Shown here one piece after another: positions 39,031 through 47,737 of a DNA stretch of 64,000 nucleotides. Numbering within the stretch: the first letter of the stretch is position 1; each line of letters begins with the position of its first letter. The stretch is from Rhodobacter sp. (lineage in GTDB: Bacteria; Pseudomonadota; Alphaproteobacteria; Rhodobacterales; Rhodobacteraceae). The DNA lies in contig JACKKG010000001.1 in assembly GCA_020637515.1 (NCBI GenBank), forward strand, positions 2,696,501 through 2,760,500, read 5' to 3'. Both the position numbers and the translations under genes were made by a program. The notes beneath the pieces are model-generated. The model saw nothing but the letters and a program-made list of their open reading frames with translations. It had not been told where the DNA came from and made no database searches.

Positions 39031-40208
39031 TCGCGCCCCTCGAAATAGCGGGTGAACAGCGGGTTGAAGCCGATCCGATAGGCCAGTTCGGCAGGGTCTT
39101 CGACACTCCAGACCGCCAGATCGGCGCGCATCCCGGCAGCAAGCCGCCCGGTATCGGCCAGACCCAGCGCCCGCGCGGCGTGATCGGTCACGCCGTGCAG
39201 GGCCTCGTCCGGGGTCAGGCGGAACAGGGTGCAGGCCATGTTCATCGCCAGCAACAGCGAGGTCAGCGGCGAACTGCCCGGGTTCGCGTCGGTGGCGATC
39301 GCCATCGGCACGCCCTGGGCCCGAAAGGCGGCGACGGGCGGTGCCTGGGTCTCGCGCAGGGCATAGAACGCGCCCGGCAGCAGCACCGCGACGGTGCCGG
39401 CGCGGGCCATGGCGCGGGCGTCCTCGTCGGTCGCGTATTCGAGATGATCGGCGCTGAGCGCCCCATGCCGCGCGGCCAGCGCGGCCCCGCCGCGATGCGA
39501 CAGTTGTTCGGCGTGCAGTTTCACCGGCAATCCCAGCGCGCGGGCCTCGTCATAGACACGGGCGATCTGCGCGGTGTCAAAGGCGATCCCCTCGCAGAAC
39601 CCGTCCACGGCATCGACCAGGCCCTGGGCATGGGCCGCGCGCAATGCAGGCAAACAAATGTCAGTCAAATATTTGTCTGGCATTCCTGCATACGCGGTGG
39701 GAATGGCGTGAGCCCCCAGAAAACTGGTCACCACGCGCACCGGGAACGCCTGCCCCAACCGTCTGGCCACGCGCAACATTTTCAATTCGGTGTCGCGGTC
39801 GAGCCCGTAACCCGACTTGATCTCGACGGTGCCGACGCCCTCGGCCAGAAGGGCCTCAAGACGGGGCACGGCCTGTGCATAAAGCGCGTCCTCGCTGGCG
39901 GCGCGGGTGGCCTTGACCGTCGAAACGATGCCGCCCCCCGCCCTGGCGATCTGTTCGTAGCTGGCACCTTCCAGCCGCAGCGCGAATTCGCGGGCGCGGT
40001 GCCCGCCGTGCACCAGATGCGTGTGGCAGTCAATCAGCGCGGGGGTCAGCACCCGCCCCTCGAGATCGCGACACGGCCCCGCGCAGGGCACCGCGTCGGC
40101 GGGCCCGACCCACAGGATCCGCCCATCCCGAATGGCCACGCCCCCCCTGTGGTCCCCGGGTCCGGGGGCAAGCCGGGCGTTGGTCAGAATGAGGTCAGCC
40201 GATTCCAT
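39024..40208 (-). CDS. hutI: Imidazolonepropionase
   Basis: 394 residues of the amidohydrolase superfamily. Metal-binding DCHTHLVHGG near the N-terminus, VEIKSGYGLD, KLHAEQLSHRGG, SADHLEYATDED and ATDANPGSSPL. It hydrolyses imidazolonepropionate to formiminoglutamate. First gene of the minus-strand hut operon, divergent from hutF over 64 nt that contain the HutC-type palindrome. The ATG at MESADLILTN is supported by AAAGGAT; the longer frame runs through the operator. Confidence 0.95.
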   Translation of the reverse strand: MESADLILTNARLAPGPGDHRGGVAIRDGRILWVGPADAVPCAGPCRDLEGRVLTPALIDCHTHLVHGGHRAREFALRLEGASYEQIARAGGGIVSTVKATRAASEDALYAQAVPRLEALLAEGVGTVEIKSGYGLDRDTELKMLRVARRLGQAFPVRVVTSFLGAHAIPTAYAGMPDKYLTDICLPALRAAHAQGLVDAVDGFCEGIAFDTAQIARVYDEARALGLPVKLHAEQLSHRGGAALAARHGALSADHLEYATDEDARAMARAGTVAVLLPGAFYALRETQAPPVAAFRAQGVPMAIATDANPGSSPLTSLLLAMNMACTLFRLTPDEALHGVTDHAARALGLADTGRLAAGMRADLAVWSVEDPAELAYRIGFNPLFTRYFEGREC

Positions 40209-40232
40209 CTTGCGATCCTTTGCTCTGGCGGT

Positions 40233-40250
40233 AATATGTATATACTTATT
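40233..40250. promoter_or_regulatory. hutO: HutC-type operator between hutI and hutF
   Basis: AATATGTATATACTTATT: an 18-bp element with 16 of 18 positions symmetric around a perfect GTATATAC core, centred in the 64-nt divergent hutI/hutF intergenic region. HutC family operators have a TGTATATACA-like core, and hutC itself lies downstream of hutF, so autoregulation and control of both operons by urocanate are inferred. Confidence 0.75.
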
Positions 40251-40272
40251 GGAACAGTCAACGGAGTTTTCG

Positions 40273-41637
40273 ATGACGCGCATCCGGGCTGAACAGGCGC
40301 TGCTGACGACGGGCTGGGCGCGGGACGTGGCGGTGACGCTGGACGGCGCACGCATCGCCCGGATCGAACCCGACAGCGCCCCCCGCGCGGGGGACATCGC
40401 GGTCGGCGCCTTGTTGCCCGCACCGGCGAACCTGCATTCTCACGCCTTTCAGCGCGCCATGGCCGGCATGACCGAACGGCGCGGCCCATCGGACAGCGAT
40501 TCCTTTTGGACCTGGCGGCAGCTCATGTTCCGCTTCCTGGACCAGCTCACCCCCGAGGACGTTCAAGCCATCGCGGCCTTCGTCCAGATGGAGATGCTCG
40601 AGGCCGGCTATGGCGCCTCGGTCGAGTTCCACTATCTTCATCACGCCCCCGGCGGGACACCCTATGCGGACCCGGCCGAAATGGCGGCGCGCGTGGTCCG
40701 TGCGGCGCAGGACAGCGGCATCGGGCTGACCTTGTTGCCGGTTCTCTACCAACAAGGGGGGTGCGACGGGCGCGCGCTGGGTCCCGGGCAGGTGCGATTC
40801 GGCAACACGCCCGACGGTTTCGCCCGTCTGGTCGAGGGCGCGGAAACGGCCCTCGGCGCCCTGCCCGACGACGCGCGGCTGGGGATCGCCCCGCACTCGT
40901 TGCGGGCCGTGACGCCCGAGGCCCTGGCCCTGTGCACCCGCCTGCGCCCCACGGCCCCGTTGCACATGCACCTGGCCGAACAGACCGCCGAAGTGGACGA
41001 AGTCCTTGCCTTTCTGGGCGCGCGGCCGGTGGAATGGTTGCTGGACCACGCCGCCGTCGATGACCGCTGGTGCCTGATCCACTGCACCCAGATGCAGCGG
41101 CCCGAGACGCTGGCGCTGGCCGCAACCCGCGCGGTGGCGGGCCTGTGCCCGATCACCGAAAGCTCGCTGGGCGACGGGATCTTCGACGGCGTCGCCTGGA
41201 CCCGCGCGCAAGGCCGGTTCGGCATCGGCTCGGACAGCAACATCCGCATCACCCTGTCCGAGGAATTGCGCACCCTGGACCATTCCCAACGCCTGCGCGA
41301 CCGGGTGCGCGCAGCCCTGGCGACGCCCACGCAATCGACGGGGCGGGTCCTGTTGCAGGGCGCGGCCCTGGGCGGCGCGCAGGCCGCGGGGCGGGACAGC
41401 GGCACCCTGGCCGAGGGGCGACTGGCCGACATGCTGGCGCTGGACACCGGGCGGGTTGACCTCGAGGGGCGAACGGGCGATGCCTTGCTGGACGCGTGGA
41501 TCTTTGCCGGCGACGACCGCGCCGTGGCCGAGGTCTGGTCGGCCGGCCGTCATCTGGTGCGCGCCGGTCGCCATGTCGCGCGCGACAGGATCGAGACGGG
41601 CTATCGCGCGGTGGTGCGACGCTTGCAGGGGGTATGA
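40273..41637 (+). CDS. hutF: Formimidoylglutamate deiminase
   Basis: 454 residues, amidohydrolase superfamily. Metal site LHSHAFQRAMAG, central FHYLHHAPGG, HMHLAEQTAEVDE and the Asp in GSDSNIRITLSEEL. It converts formiminoglutamate to N-formylglutamate and ammonia, committing histidine degradation to the HutG branch, which agrees with hutG in the facing operon. RBS CGGAG upstream. The stop overlaps the hutC start by 4 nt (ATGA). Confidence 0.94.
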   Translation: MTRIRAEQALLTTGWARDVAVTLDGARIARIEPDSAPRAGDIAVGALLPAPANLHSHAFQRAMAGMTERRGPSDSDSFWTWRQLMFRFLDQLTPEDVQAIAAFVQMEMLEAGYGASVEFHYLHHAPGGTPYADPAEMAARVVRAAQDSGIGLTLLPVLYQQGGCDGRALGPGQVRFGNTPDGFARLVEGAETALGALPDDARLGIAPHSLRAVTPEALALCTRLRPTAPLHMHLAEQTAEVDEVLAFLGARPVEWLLDHAAVDDRWCLIHCTQMQRPETLALAATRAVAGLCPITESSLGDGIFDGVAWTRAQGRFGIGSDSNIRITLSEELRTLDHSQRLRDRVRAALATPTQSTGRVLLQGAALGGAQAAGRDSGTLAEGRLADMLALDTGRVDLEGRTGDALLDAWIFAGDDRAVAEVWSAGRHLVRAGRHVARDRIETGYRAVVRRLQGV

Positions 41638-42308
41638 TGGCGATCACCGGCTGGCAGGCCGCGCGGGACGAGGCGTTGCGACGCATCCGCGCGCGCGACT
41701 GGCCGCCCGGCAGCCGCATCCCCGACGAGGCCGACCTGGCCGCCGAATGGGGGGTCGCTCGGGCGACCGTGAACCGCGCGCTCAGAGACCTGGCCGACGC
41801 GGGCTACCTGGACCGCAGGCGCAAAGGCGGGACACGGGTGCCGGTCACCCCGGTGCGCATGGCGACCTTCGCCATTTCCATCATCCGCCACGACATCGAG
41901 GCGCGCGGCCAGGTGCCCGGCTACCGGCTGCTGTCCGACCGGATCGCGCCGGTGCCCGAGGCGCTGCACGCGCAGCTGGGCGCCGGGGCGATGCGGCACG
42001 TGGTGGCCCTGCATACGGCCGACGGCGCGCCCTTTTGCCTCGAGGATCGCTGGCTGGCCCCCCGCATCGCCGAGGGCATCCGCTTCGACACGCTCAGCGC
42101 CAACGAATGGCTGGTCGGCAATGTCAGCTTCGCCGAGGGCACGCTGGCCTTTCACGCCATCGCCGCGGACGATGCGCTGGTCCGCGCGCTGGCCTGTGCG
42201 CCGGGCGCCGCATTGCTGGCGCTGGACCGCGAAACCCGCGATCTGGCGCCGATCACCTGGGTGCGGCTGGTCTATGCCCCGGGCTACCGCATGGAAACCG
42301 GGCTATAG
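41634..42308 (+). CDS. hutC: GntR/HutC-family histidine-utilisation repressor
   Basis: 224 residues. N-terminal GntR winged helix (DWPPGSRIPDEADLAAEWG, VARATVNRALRDLADAGYL, RRRKGGTRV) and a C-terminal UTRA effector domain (DIEARGQVPGYRLL through the C-terminus). Expected to bind the palindrome between hutI and hutF and to be released by urocanate. Overlapping ATG codons at 41634 and 41637; the former gives a 4-nt overlap with hutF. Its end overlaps the convergent cobU end by 6 nt. Confidence 0.92.
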   Translation: MMAITGWQAARDEALRRIRARDWPPGSRIPDEADLAAEWGVARATVNRALRDLADAGYLDRRRKGGTRVPVTPVRMATFAISIIRHDIEARGQVPGYRLLSDRIAPVPEALHAQLGAGAMRHVVALHTADGAPFCLEDRWLAPRIAEGIRFDTLSANEWLVGNVSFAEGTLAFHAIAADDALVRALACAPGAALLALDRETRDLAPITWVRLVYAPGYRMETGL

Positions 42309-42821
42309 CGCCGGCGCGCCCTTCAACACCAGCGGCAGGCCGGCCGCGACAAAGACCACATGATCCGCCCGCGCCGCGATCTGTTGATTGAGGCGCCCTG
42401 CCGAATCGCGAAACCGTCGCGCCAGCGCGTTGTCGGGCACGATCCCCAGCCCCGTTTCATTGGCCACCAGGACCGTGTCCCCCGCCCGGTCGAGCGCAGC
42501 CAGCAAGGCCCGGGTCGCGCTTTCGATATCCGCCTCGCCCAGCAGAAGGTTGGTCAGCCAAAGCGTCAGGCAATCCACCAGGACCGGCGCCGTTTCGGGC
42601 ACGGCGGCCAGTGCCGCGGGCATCGCCAGCGGGGATTCGACGGTGTGCCAGCCCTGTCCCGCGCGATCCGCGCGGTGCTGTTCGATGCGCGCGCGCATCT
42701 CGTCGTCCCAGGCCTGCGCGGTCGCCAGATAGACGGGTGCCGGACCGGACGCCCGTGTCAGGCGCTCGGCCAGCGCGCTCTTGCCCGACCGGGCGCCGCC
42801 CAGAACCAGCGTCACGCTCAT
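42303..42821 (-). CDS. cobU: Adenosylcobinamide kinase / adenosylcobinamide-phosphate guanylyltransferase
   Basis: 172 residues. P-loop GGARSGKSALAE at residues 8-19, YLATAQAWDDEMRARI and the family segments VDCLTLWLTNLL and VANETGLGIVPDNALAR. Named CobU in Salmonella nomenclature and CobP in Pseudomonas nomenclature. It phosphorylates adenosylcobinamide and adds GMP, part of nucleotide-loop assembly. Its ATG overlaps the upstream phosphatase stop by 4 nt. Confidence 0.94.
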   Translation of the reverse strand: MSVTLVLGGARSGKSALAERLTRASGPAPVYLATAQAWDDEMRARIEQHRADRAGQGWHTVESPLAMPAALAAVPETAPVLVDCLTLWLTNLLLGEADIESATRALLAALDRAGDTVLVANETGLGIVPDNALARRFRDSAGRLNQQIAARADHVVFVAAGLPLVLKGAPAL

Positions 42822-43339
42822 GGCCAGTCCACCGTCACCCAGGTGCCGAAGGCGGTCTCGGCCCGCCAGCCGTCGCCCTCGCCGGTTGCCACGCGCGCCG
42901 CCTTGATGATCCCGGCGTGCGTCACCACCAGCGCCGGTCGCGGCCCCGTCGCCGCCATGTCAAGCGCACGCCGCGCGCGCGCCGCCAACTGCCGGACGCT
43001 TTCCCCGCCATGAGGCCGCGCATCCAGGAAATCCTCGGACCAGGCGTCGATCTCGGCGCGCGGGATGCGGTCCCAGGGGTGGTTTTCCCAGCGGCCAAAG
43101 TCCATTTCGATCAGATCGGGCAGCACCTGCACGGGCAGATCGCGCGCCGCACCGATGGCTTGGGCCAGCCTGAGACAGCGCGACAGCGGCGATGAAACGA
43201 TCCGCGCGACCGCCGGCAAGCCCGCGGCGATCGCCGCCGTTTCCTGCGCGAACCCCTCGGCCAGCGGCAGGTCGGTGCGCCCGTAGCAGACGCCGCTGGC
43301 GCCCTCGGGCCGGGTGTGGCGCAAAAGGATCAAGGCCAT
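42818..43339 (-). CDS. Histidine phosphatase, probable alpha-ribazole phosphatase
   Basis: 173 residues. RHG signature LLRHTRPEGASGVCYGRTDLPL at the N-terminus, SSPLSRCLRLAQAI, EMDFGRWENHPWD, GGESVRQLAARA and VVTHAGIIKA define the phosphoglycerate-mutase-like phosphatase fold, and the GVCYGRTD stretch is typical of CobC-type enzymes. The position between cobU and cobS supports alpha-ribazole-5'-phosphate or cobalamin-phosphate dephosphorylation. Its N-terminus overlaps the cobS end by 10 nt. Confidence 0.85.
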   Translation of the reverse strand: MALILLRHTRPEGASGVCYGRTDLPLAEGFAQETAAIAAGLPAVARIVSSPLSRCLRLAQAIGAARDLPVQVLPDLIEMDFGRWENHPWDRIPRAEIDAWSEDFLDARPHGGESVRQLAARARRALDMAATGPRPALVVTHAGIIKAARVATGEGDGWRAETAFGTWVTVDWP

Positions 43340-44058
43340 GCCAGCCAGCCCAGCAGAAACCCCAGATCGCCCAGCACCTGCGCCGCCCCCAGGATATCCC
43401 CGGTCAGCCCACCCAGCCGTCGGATCGCCCAGCCGCGCAGGACCAGCATCGCCAGCACCAGGCCCAGAAGCGCCGGCGCGAGGGCCCATCCGCCGCTCCA
43501 CAGGGTGAGCGCCGCCGCCGCCAGCGCCGCCAGCGCCAGGGGCCAGGCGCCCGCGCCCAGCGGGCCGGTCATGCCGCTGCCCGTGCCCTGGGCCCGCAGG
43601 TAGGGACCGCGCCGCAACATCAGCGTCATGCCCGCGCGGCTCAGCCCCTGCCCCGCGATCATCGCCGCCGGCGCCAGCGGACCCAGCGCGACCAGCGCCG
43701 CGATGCGCGCGCCCAGCACCAGCGCCAGCGCCAGCGTTCCGAAACTGCCGATGCGACTGTCGCGCATGATCTCCATCGCGCGCTCTGCCGGCCGCCCCGA
43801 GCCCAGCCCGTCAAAGGCATCCGCGAGCCCGTCCTCGTGCAGCGCGCCGGTGATCATAAGCATCGCCGCGACGGCGGCCAGCGCAGCCAGCACCGGGGGC
43901 CAGATCGCGGCCGCCAGCCACCAGACGCCCGCGCCCGCGGCCCCGATGACCAGCCCGGCGGCGGCGAACCATCCCGGCGCGCGTGCGAAATCCCCGGCCT
44001 CGAGTCGCCCAACGGGCAGCCGGGTCAGGAAGGTCAGCGCGGCGCGAAAGGCGCGCAT
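43330..44058 (-). CDS. cobS: Adenosylcobinamide-GDP ribazoletransferase (cobalamin synthase)
   Basis: 242 residues, integral membrane protein with about six spans. Conserved FLTRLPVG near the N-terminus, the acidic motif GALHEDGLADAFDGLGSG and RDSRIGSFGTLALAL, then GGLTGDILGAAQVLGDLG near the C-terminus. It joins adenosylcobinamide-GDP and alpha-ribazole. Starts 3 nt after cobT. Also called CobV. Confidence 0.95.
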   Translation of the reverse strand: MRAFRAALTFLTRLPVGRLEAGDFARAPGWFAAAGLVIGAAGAGVWWLAAAIWPPVLAALAAVAAMLMITGALHEDGLADAFDGLGSGRPAERAMEIMRDSRIGSFGTLALALVLGARIAALVALGPLAPAAMIAGQGLSRAGMTLMLRRGPYLRAQGTGSGMTGPLGAGAWPLALAALAAAALTLWSGGWALAPALLGLVLAMLVLRGWAIRRLGGLTGDILGAAQVLGDLGFLLGWLAWP

Positions 44059-44061
44059 CGC

Positions 44062-45063
44062 TCAGTCCCGGTTCGAGACGCCCGCCGCCTCGAAGCTGGC
44101 CATGTCCGACATCATGGCTGCCGCCGCCTTGAGCAACGGCCAGGCCAGAAGCGCGCCGGTGCCCTCGCCCAGACGCATGTCCAGGTCCAGAAGCGGCGTC
44201 GCGCCGAGATGCGCCAGCAGGACCCGGTGGCCGGATTCGTGCGAGCGGTGTGCAAAGACCATCGCCGCGCGGCAGCCGGGTTCGAGCGCGCAGGCCAGCG
44301 TCGCCGCCGCGGTGGCGATGAAGCCGTCCACCATGACGATCCGGCCCGCGTGCGCGGTTTCCAGCATCGCCCCGGCCATCATGACGATTTCGAACCCGCC
44401 GTATTCGGCCATCGCCTGCGCGGGCGACAAGGCGCCGGTTCGGCCACAGGCGCGTTCCAGAACCGCCAGTTTGTGACGCACCCCTGCGTCGTCCAGGCCG
44501 GTGCCGCGCCCGACCAGATCGATCAGCGGCAGCCCCGTCAGCTTGTGCGCCAGCGCCGCGGCCGTGGCCGTGTTGGCGATCCCCATTTCGCCAAATGCCA
44601 GCGCCTCGCCGAGGGCCTTGCGTGCGATGTCCGCGCCGTGATCCAGGCAGGCCTGCGCCTGCGCCGCACTCATCGCCGGGCCGTCCAGGAAGTTCGCGGT
44701 GCCCGCCCCAACCCGCCGGTCGATCAGGTCCGGATGGGCGATCGGCGCCCCGGCAACGCCCGCATCGACCACCTGCAACCCGACGCCGTTCACCCGCGCA
44801 AAGACGTTGGCCGCCGCGCCTCCGGACAGGAAGTTCAGCACCATCTGCCCTGTCACGACCTGCGGAAAGGTCGAGACGCCGGCGTCGGCGATCCCGTGGT
44901 CGGCCGCGAAGATGGTGAGCGTGCAGACCGACATCACCGGCGCGGTCGTGCCCTGCACCAGCGCGATCTGTTCCGCCAGCTGCTCGATTCGCCCCAGCGC
45001 GCCGAGCGGCTTGGTCTTGGTGTCGATGGTATGGCGAATGCGGGCGGCAAGACTGTCGGTCAC
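44062..45063 (-). CDS. cobT: Nicotinate-nucleotide--dimethylbenzimidazole phosphoribosyltransferase
   Basis: 333 residues. Conserved TKPLGALGRIEQLAEQIA, FAADHGIADAGVSTFPQ, NFLSGGAAANVFAR, GEMGIANTATAAAL, GRGTGLDD and MRLGEGTGALLAWPLL with the catalytic Glu of the family. It activates the lower-ligand base for cobalamin. A GTG start is chosen: TGAGGA lies upstream and the N-terminus (VTDSLAARI) aligns with family starts. First gene of the cobT-S-phosphatase-U set. No cobalamin riboswitch elements were found in the 155-nt leader. Confidence 0.94.
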   Translation of the reverse strand: MTDSLAARIRHTIDTKTKPLGALGRIEQLAEQIALVQGTTAPVMSVCTLTIFAADHGIADAGVSTFPQVVTGQMVLNFLSGGAAANVFARVNGVGLQVVDAGVAGAPIAHPDLIDRRVGAGTANFLDGPAMSAAQAQACLDHGADIARKALGEALAFGEMGIANTATAAALAHKLTGLPLIDLVGRGTGLDDAGVRHKLAVLERACGRTGALSPAQAMAEYGGFEIVMMAGAMLETAHAGRIVMVDGFIATAAATLACALEPGCRAAMVFAHRSHESGHRVLLAHLGATPLLDLDMRLGEGTGALLAWPLLKAAAAMMSDMASFEAAGVSNRD

Positions 45064-45218
45064 GGGTTCTGTCCTCAGGGGCGGCGGGCTCGCGACCTTC
45101 CTAACAGCCCGAGGGACGGTTGCAAGCGCCGCAGGCGACGCCCCGAGGCCGCGATACGACCGCGAGGAACCCGGAAACCCGGGGCGCTCCGGTGCGAAAC
45201 CCGGCACCGGCCAGCGCG

Positions 45219-47654
45219 TCAGACGACCAGTTGCGCCTCGATCGTCTCGCTGAGTTCGTGCAGCGAGAATGGCTTGCCCAGAAAACGCGCGCGCGGAATG
45301 CGCACCAGCGCGGCGTTCAGCGCATCCTCGGTATAGCCCGAAACGAAGACCACCGGCGTTCCCGGGCGGGTCCGCAGCGCCTGCGTCACCCACCCCGGGC
45401 CGTCGATTCCCGGCATGATGACATCGGTCACGAACAGATCGACCCGCACCGCGGGGTTTTCCAGAAACTCCAGCGCCTGTTCGCCGTCTTGCGCCTCGAA
45501 CACCTGATAGCCCTGCAGGCGTAGGGCCCGTGCGGCAAAGGCGCGCACCGGGGCCTCGTCCTCGACCAGGAGGATCGAACCGCCGCGCGAGGGCGCCGCC
45601 AATGGCGGGACCGGGACGGTTTCGGATCGCGGCGCCGGTTTCGCCGGGCTCGCGGGCAGCGCCGCCGCCCCGGGCGGCACGGACCGCCCCGGGACCGTGT
45701 CGCCCGCCGCCTCGACCGCGAAATACAGCGTAAAGGTGGTCCCCGCCCCCTCGACGCTGTCGCAAAAGATATAGCCGCCCATCTGCTTGACGATGCCATA
45801 GGCGGTGGACAGACCCAGGCCGGTCCCCTCGCCCAGTCGCTTGGTGGTGAAAAACGGCTCGAAGATCTTGTCGATGATGTCCGCGGGGATGCCGATCCCC
45901 TGATCGACCACGCGGATCAGCGCGTAGTCACCGGGCGGCACCCGGGCGCGGCCGTGTTCGAGTTCGGCGTCCAGATGCCGCGCCTCGGTCTCGAGACTGA
46001 TCGTCCCGCCCATCGGCATCGCGTCGCGGGCGTTGACGACCAGGTTCATGATGACTTGCTCAAGCTGCCGCCGATCCGCCCGGATCGCGCCCAGATTGGC
46101 AGCGTTGGTCAGCGACAGGGTGATCCGCTCACCGACCAGCCGGGTCAGCAGATGCGTCAGATCCTCGAGCATGGATTCCAGCGTCATCACCTCGGGCTTG
46201 AGGGTCTGCTTGCGCGAAAAGGCCAGCAACTGCCGCACCAGGGCGGCGGCGCGGTTGGCGTTCTGGTGGATCTGCAACAGGTCGTTATAGTCGGGATCGA
46301 AGCGGTCGCGGTTCAACAACAACAGGTCGCAATGGCCTGAGATCGCGGTCAACAGGTTGTTGAAATCATGGGCGATTCCGCCCGCCAACTGGCCGATGGC
46401 CTGCATCTTCTGGCTTTGCACAAAGCGCGCTTCCAACGACTTCAGCTCGGTCGCGTCCGAGATCACGGCGACCAAAGATCCCGGCGCGCGGGTGGGTCCC
46501 GGAGCGCGGCGCAGGATGATCTGCACATAGGTCTCCTGCCCGGTCAGCGCGGCGCGCAGAACCTCGGGGCGTCCCAGCGCGCGCCCGGCGCGGGCGTCGT
46601 CCAGCCAGTCGGCGACCGGGCGCCCAAGCCCTTCGACCACCTCCCAGAAAAAGCGGGTTTCGCCCGCCACCAGCCCCAGCAGCCCGCGTGCCAGCCGGTT
46701 CGTGCCCTGGATGCGCCCCTCGGGATCGATCTGGACCAGCGCCACGGGGATGTCGCTGGCGTCCGGATCAAAGCCGTCCGCGCTGGCCGGTCGGGAGGTG
46801 CCGAGGGGCGGCAACAACAGGATGTCCTCGCTTCCGTCGCGGGCGGGCACGTGCAACGGTTGCACCTGGGTGCCGTCGGGCAAGGACAGCAGCTCGCCCG
46901 AACCGGCACGGGTCGCGGCCTCGGCCCACAGGTCGGTCAGGTCGCCCTGCGCCCCCAGGGCACGCGCCTCGGGGTTGGCGCTCGGCCCGCAGGCACCCCG
47001 GGTCAGCGCCGGCAGGCCCAGGGCGTCGAGCCCGCGCGCACCGCCGCGCGCGATCGGCGAAAAGCGCCAGACAAAAAGCGCCGCGCCCCGGTCGGCGGGG
47101 TGCAGGGACAGGCGCAAGCCGCTGTCCTTGCGCCAGAATTCCCGGCGGACATGGCCAACGCGCAGGGCTTCGGCCAAAAGTGCGGCGGCGACCGAGTCGG
47201 CATCGACACACCAGGACGCCAGTCGCGCCGAAAGACCGGTTCCCGCGGCCCCCGACGCTGAACCTGCGCCGCTGGCGGCCAGGTTGGCGGCCAGCACCAG
47301 GCCCTGCGAATCGGTCACCAGAACAGGATCGGGATCGCCGGCCAGCGCCTGCGCCAGCACGGCGCTGACCCGGCCCTGCCGACGCCGCGCGCGCCAGCCG
47401 ATCGCCAGCGCCGCCGTGCCCAGCACCAGCGCCGTCGCGCCCGCAACCGCCGTCACCAGCGCCGGCACGGGTTGGCCGAACCGCGCCGCAATCGCCGTCA
47501 AAACAAGGATCGCGGCGCCGGCCAGCACCAGCAGACCGCCCCGCGGGGCAAGCCGCAGAAGCGGCGCCATCAGCGGCGGGCGCACTGCGGCGAGGGGCAA
47601 CGCGAGGCTGTCACGCATCGAATCGGGTGGGGTCCTGGCGGCTTGCACGAGCAT
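45219..47654 (-). CDS. cckA: Cell-cycle hybrid histidine kinase CckA
   Basis: About 811 residues. Two N-terminal spans (about 40-58 and 65-87), PAS-like regions, HisKA with GGIAHDFNNLLTAISG (His429), HATPase (VVNARDAMPMGG, GTGLGLSTAYGIV) and a C-terminal receiver with Asp744 in VTDVIMPGIDG. The HDFNNLLTAI block and the fused receiver are typical of alphaproteobacterial CckA, which phosphorylates ChpT and thereby CtrA; in Rhodobacterales this system controls motility, gene-transfer agents and quorum-linked traits. ATG at 47654 chosen; 47618 is an alternative and neither has a strong ribosome-binding site. Confidence 0.9.
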   Translation of the reverse strand: MLVQAARTPPDSMRDSLALPLAAVRPPLMAPLLRLAPRGGLLVLAGAAILVLTAIAARFGQPVPALVTAVAGATALVLGTAALAIGWRARRRQGRVSAVLAQALAGDPDPVLVTDSQGLVLAANLAASGAGSASGAAGTGLSARLASWCVDADSVAAALLAEALRVGHVRREFWRKDSGLRLSLHPADRGAALFVWRFSPIARGGARGLDALGLPALTRGACGPSANPEARALGAQGDLTDLWAEAATRAGSGELLSLPDGTQVQPLHVPARDGSEDILLLPPLGTSRPASADGFDPDASDIPVALVQIDPEGRIQGTNRLARGLLGLVAGETRFFWEVVEGLGRPVADWLDDARAGRALGRPEVLRAALTGQETYVQIILRRAPGPTRAPGSLVAVISDATELKSLEARFVQSQKMQAIGQLAGGIAHDFNNLLTAISGHCDLLLLNRDRFDPDYNDLLQIHQNANRAAALVRQLLAFSRKQTLKPEVMTLESMLEDLTHLLTRLVGERITLSLTNAANLGAIRADRRQLEQVIMNLVVNARDAMPMGGTISLETEARHLDAELEHGRARVPPGDYALIRVVDQGIGIPADIIDKIFEPFFTTKRLGEGTGLGLSTAYGIVKQMGGYIFCDSVEGAGTTFTLYFAVEAAGDTVPGRSVPPGAAALPASPAKPAPRSETVPVPPLAAPSRGGSILLVEDEAPVRAFAARALRLQGYQVFEAQDGEQALEFLENPAVRVDLFVTDVIMPGIDGPGWVTQALRTRPGTPVVFVSGYTEDALNAALVRIPRARFLGKPFSLHELSETIEAQLVV

Positions 47655-47737
47655 CTCTTGACTGTCGCCCCAAGGGGTTAAGGGGCGGTTAAGGCCCACG
47701 TTACCACCACAGGTTGAATTGACAAGAGCGCCGCGCG

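Noticed and set aside
45064..45218. Cobalamin riboswitch upstream of cobT
   Set aside because: None of the conserved B12-box elements could be found in the 155-nt leader.
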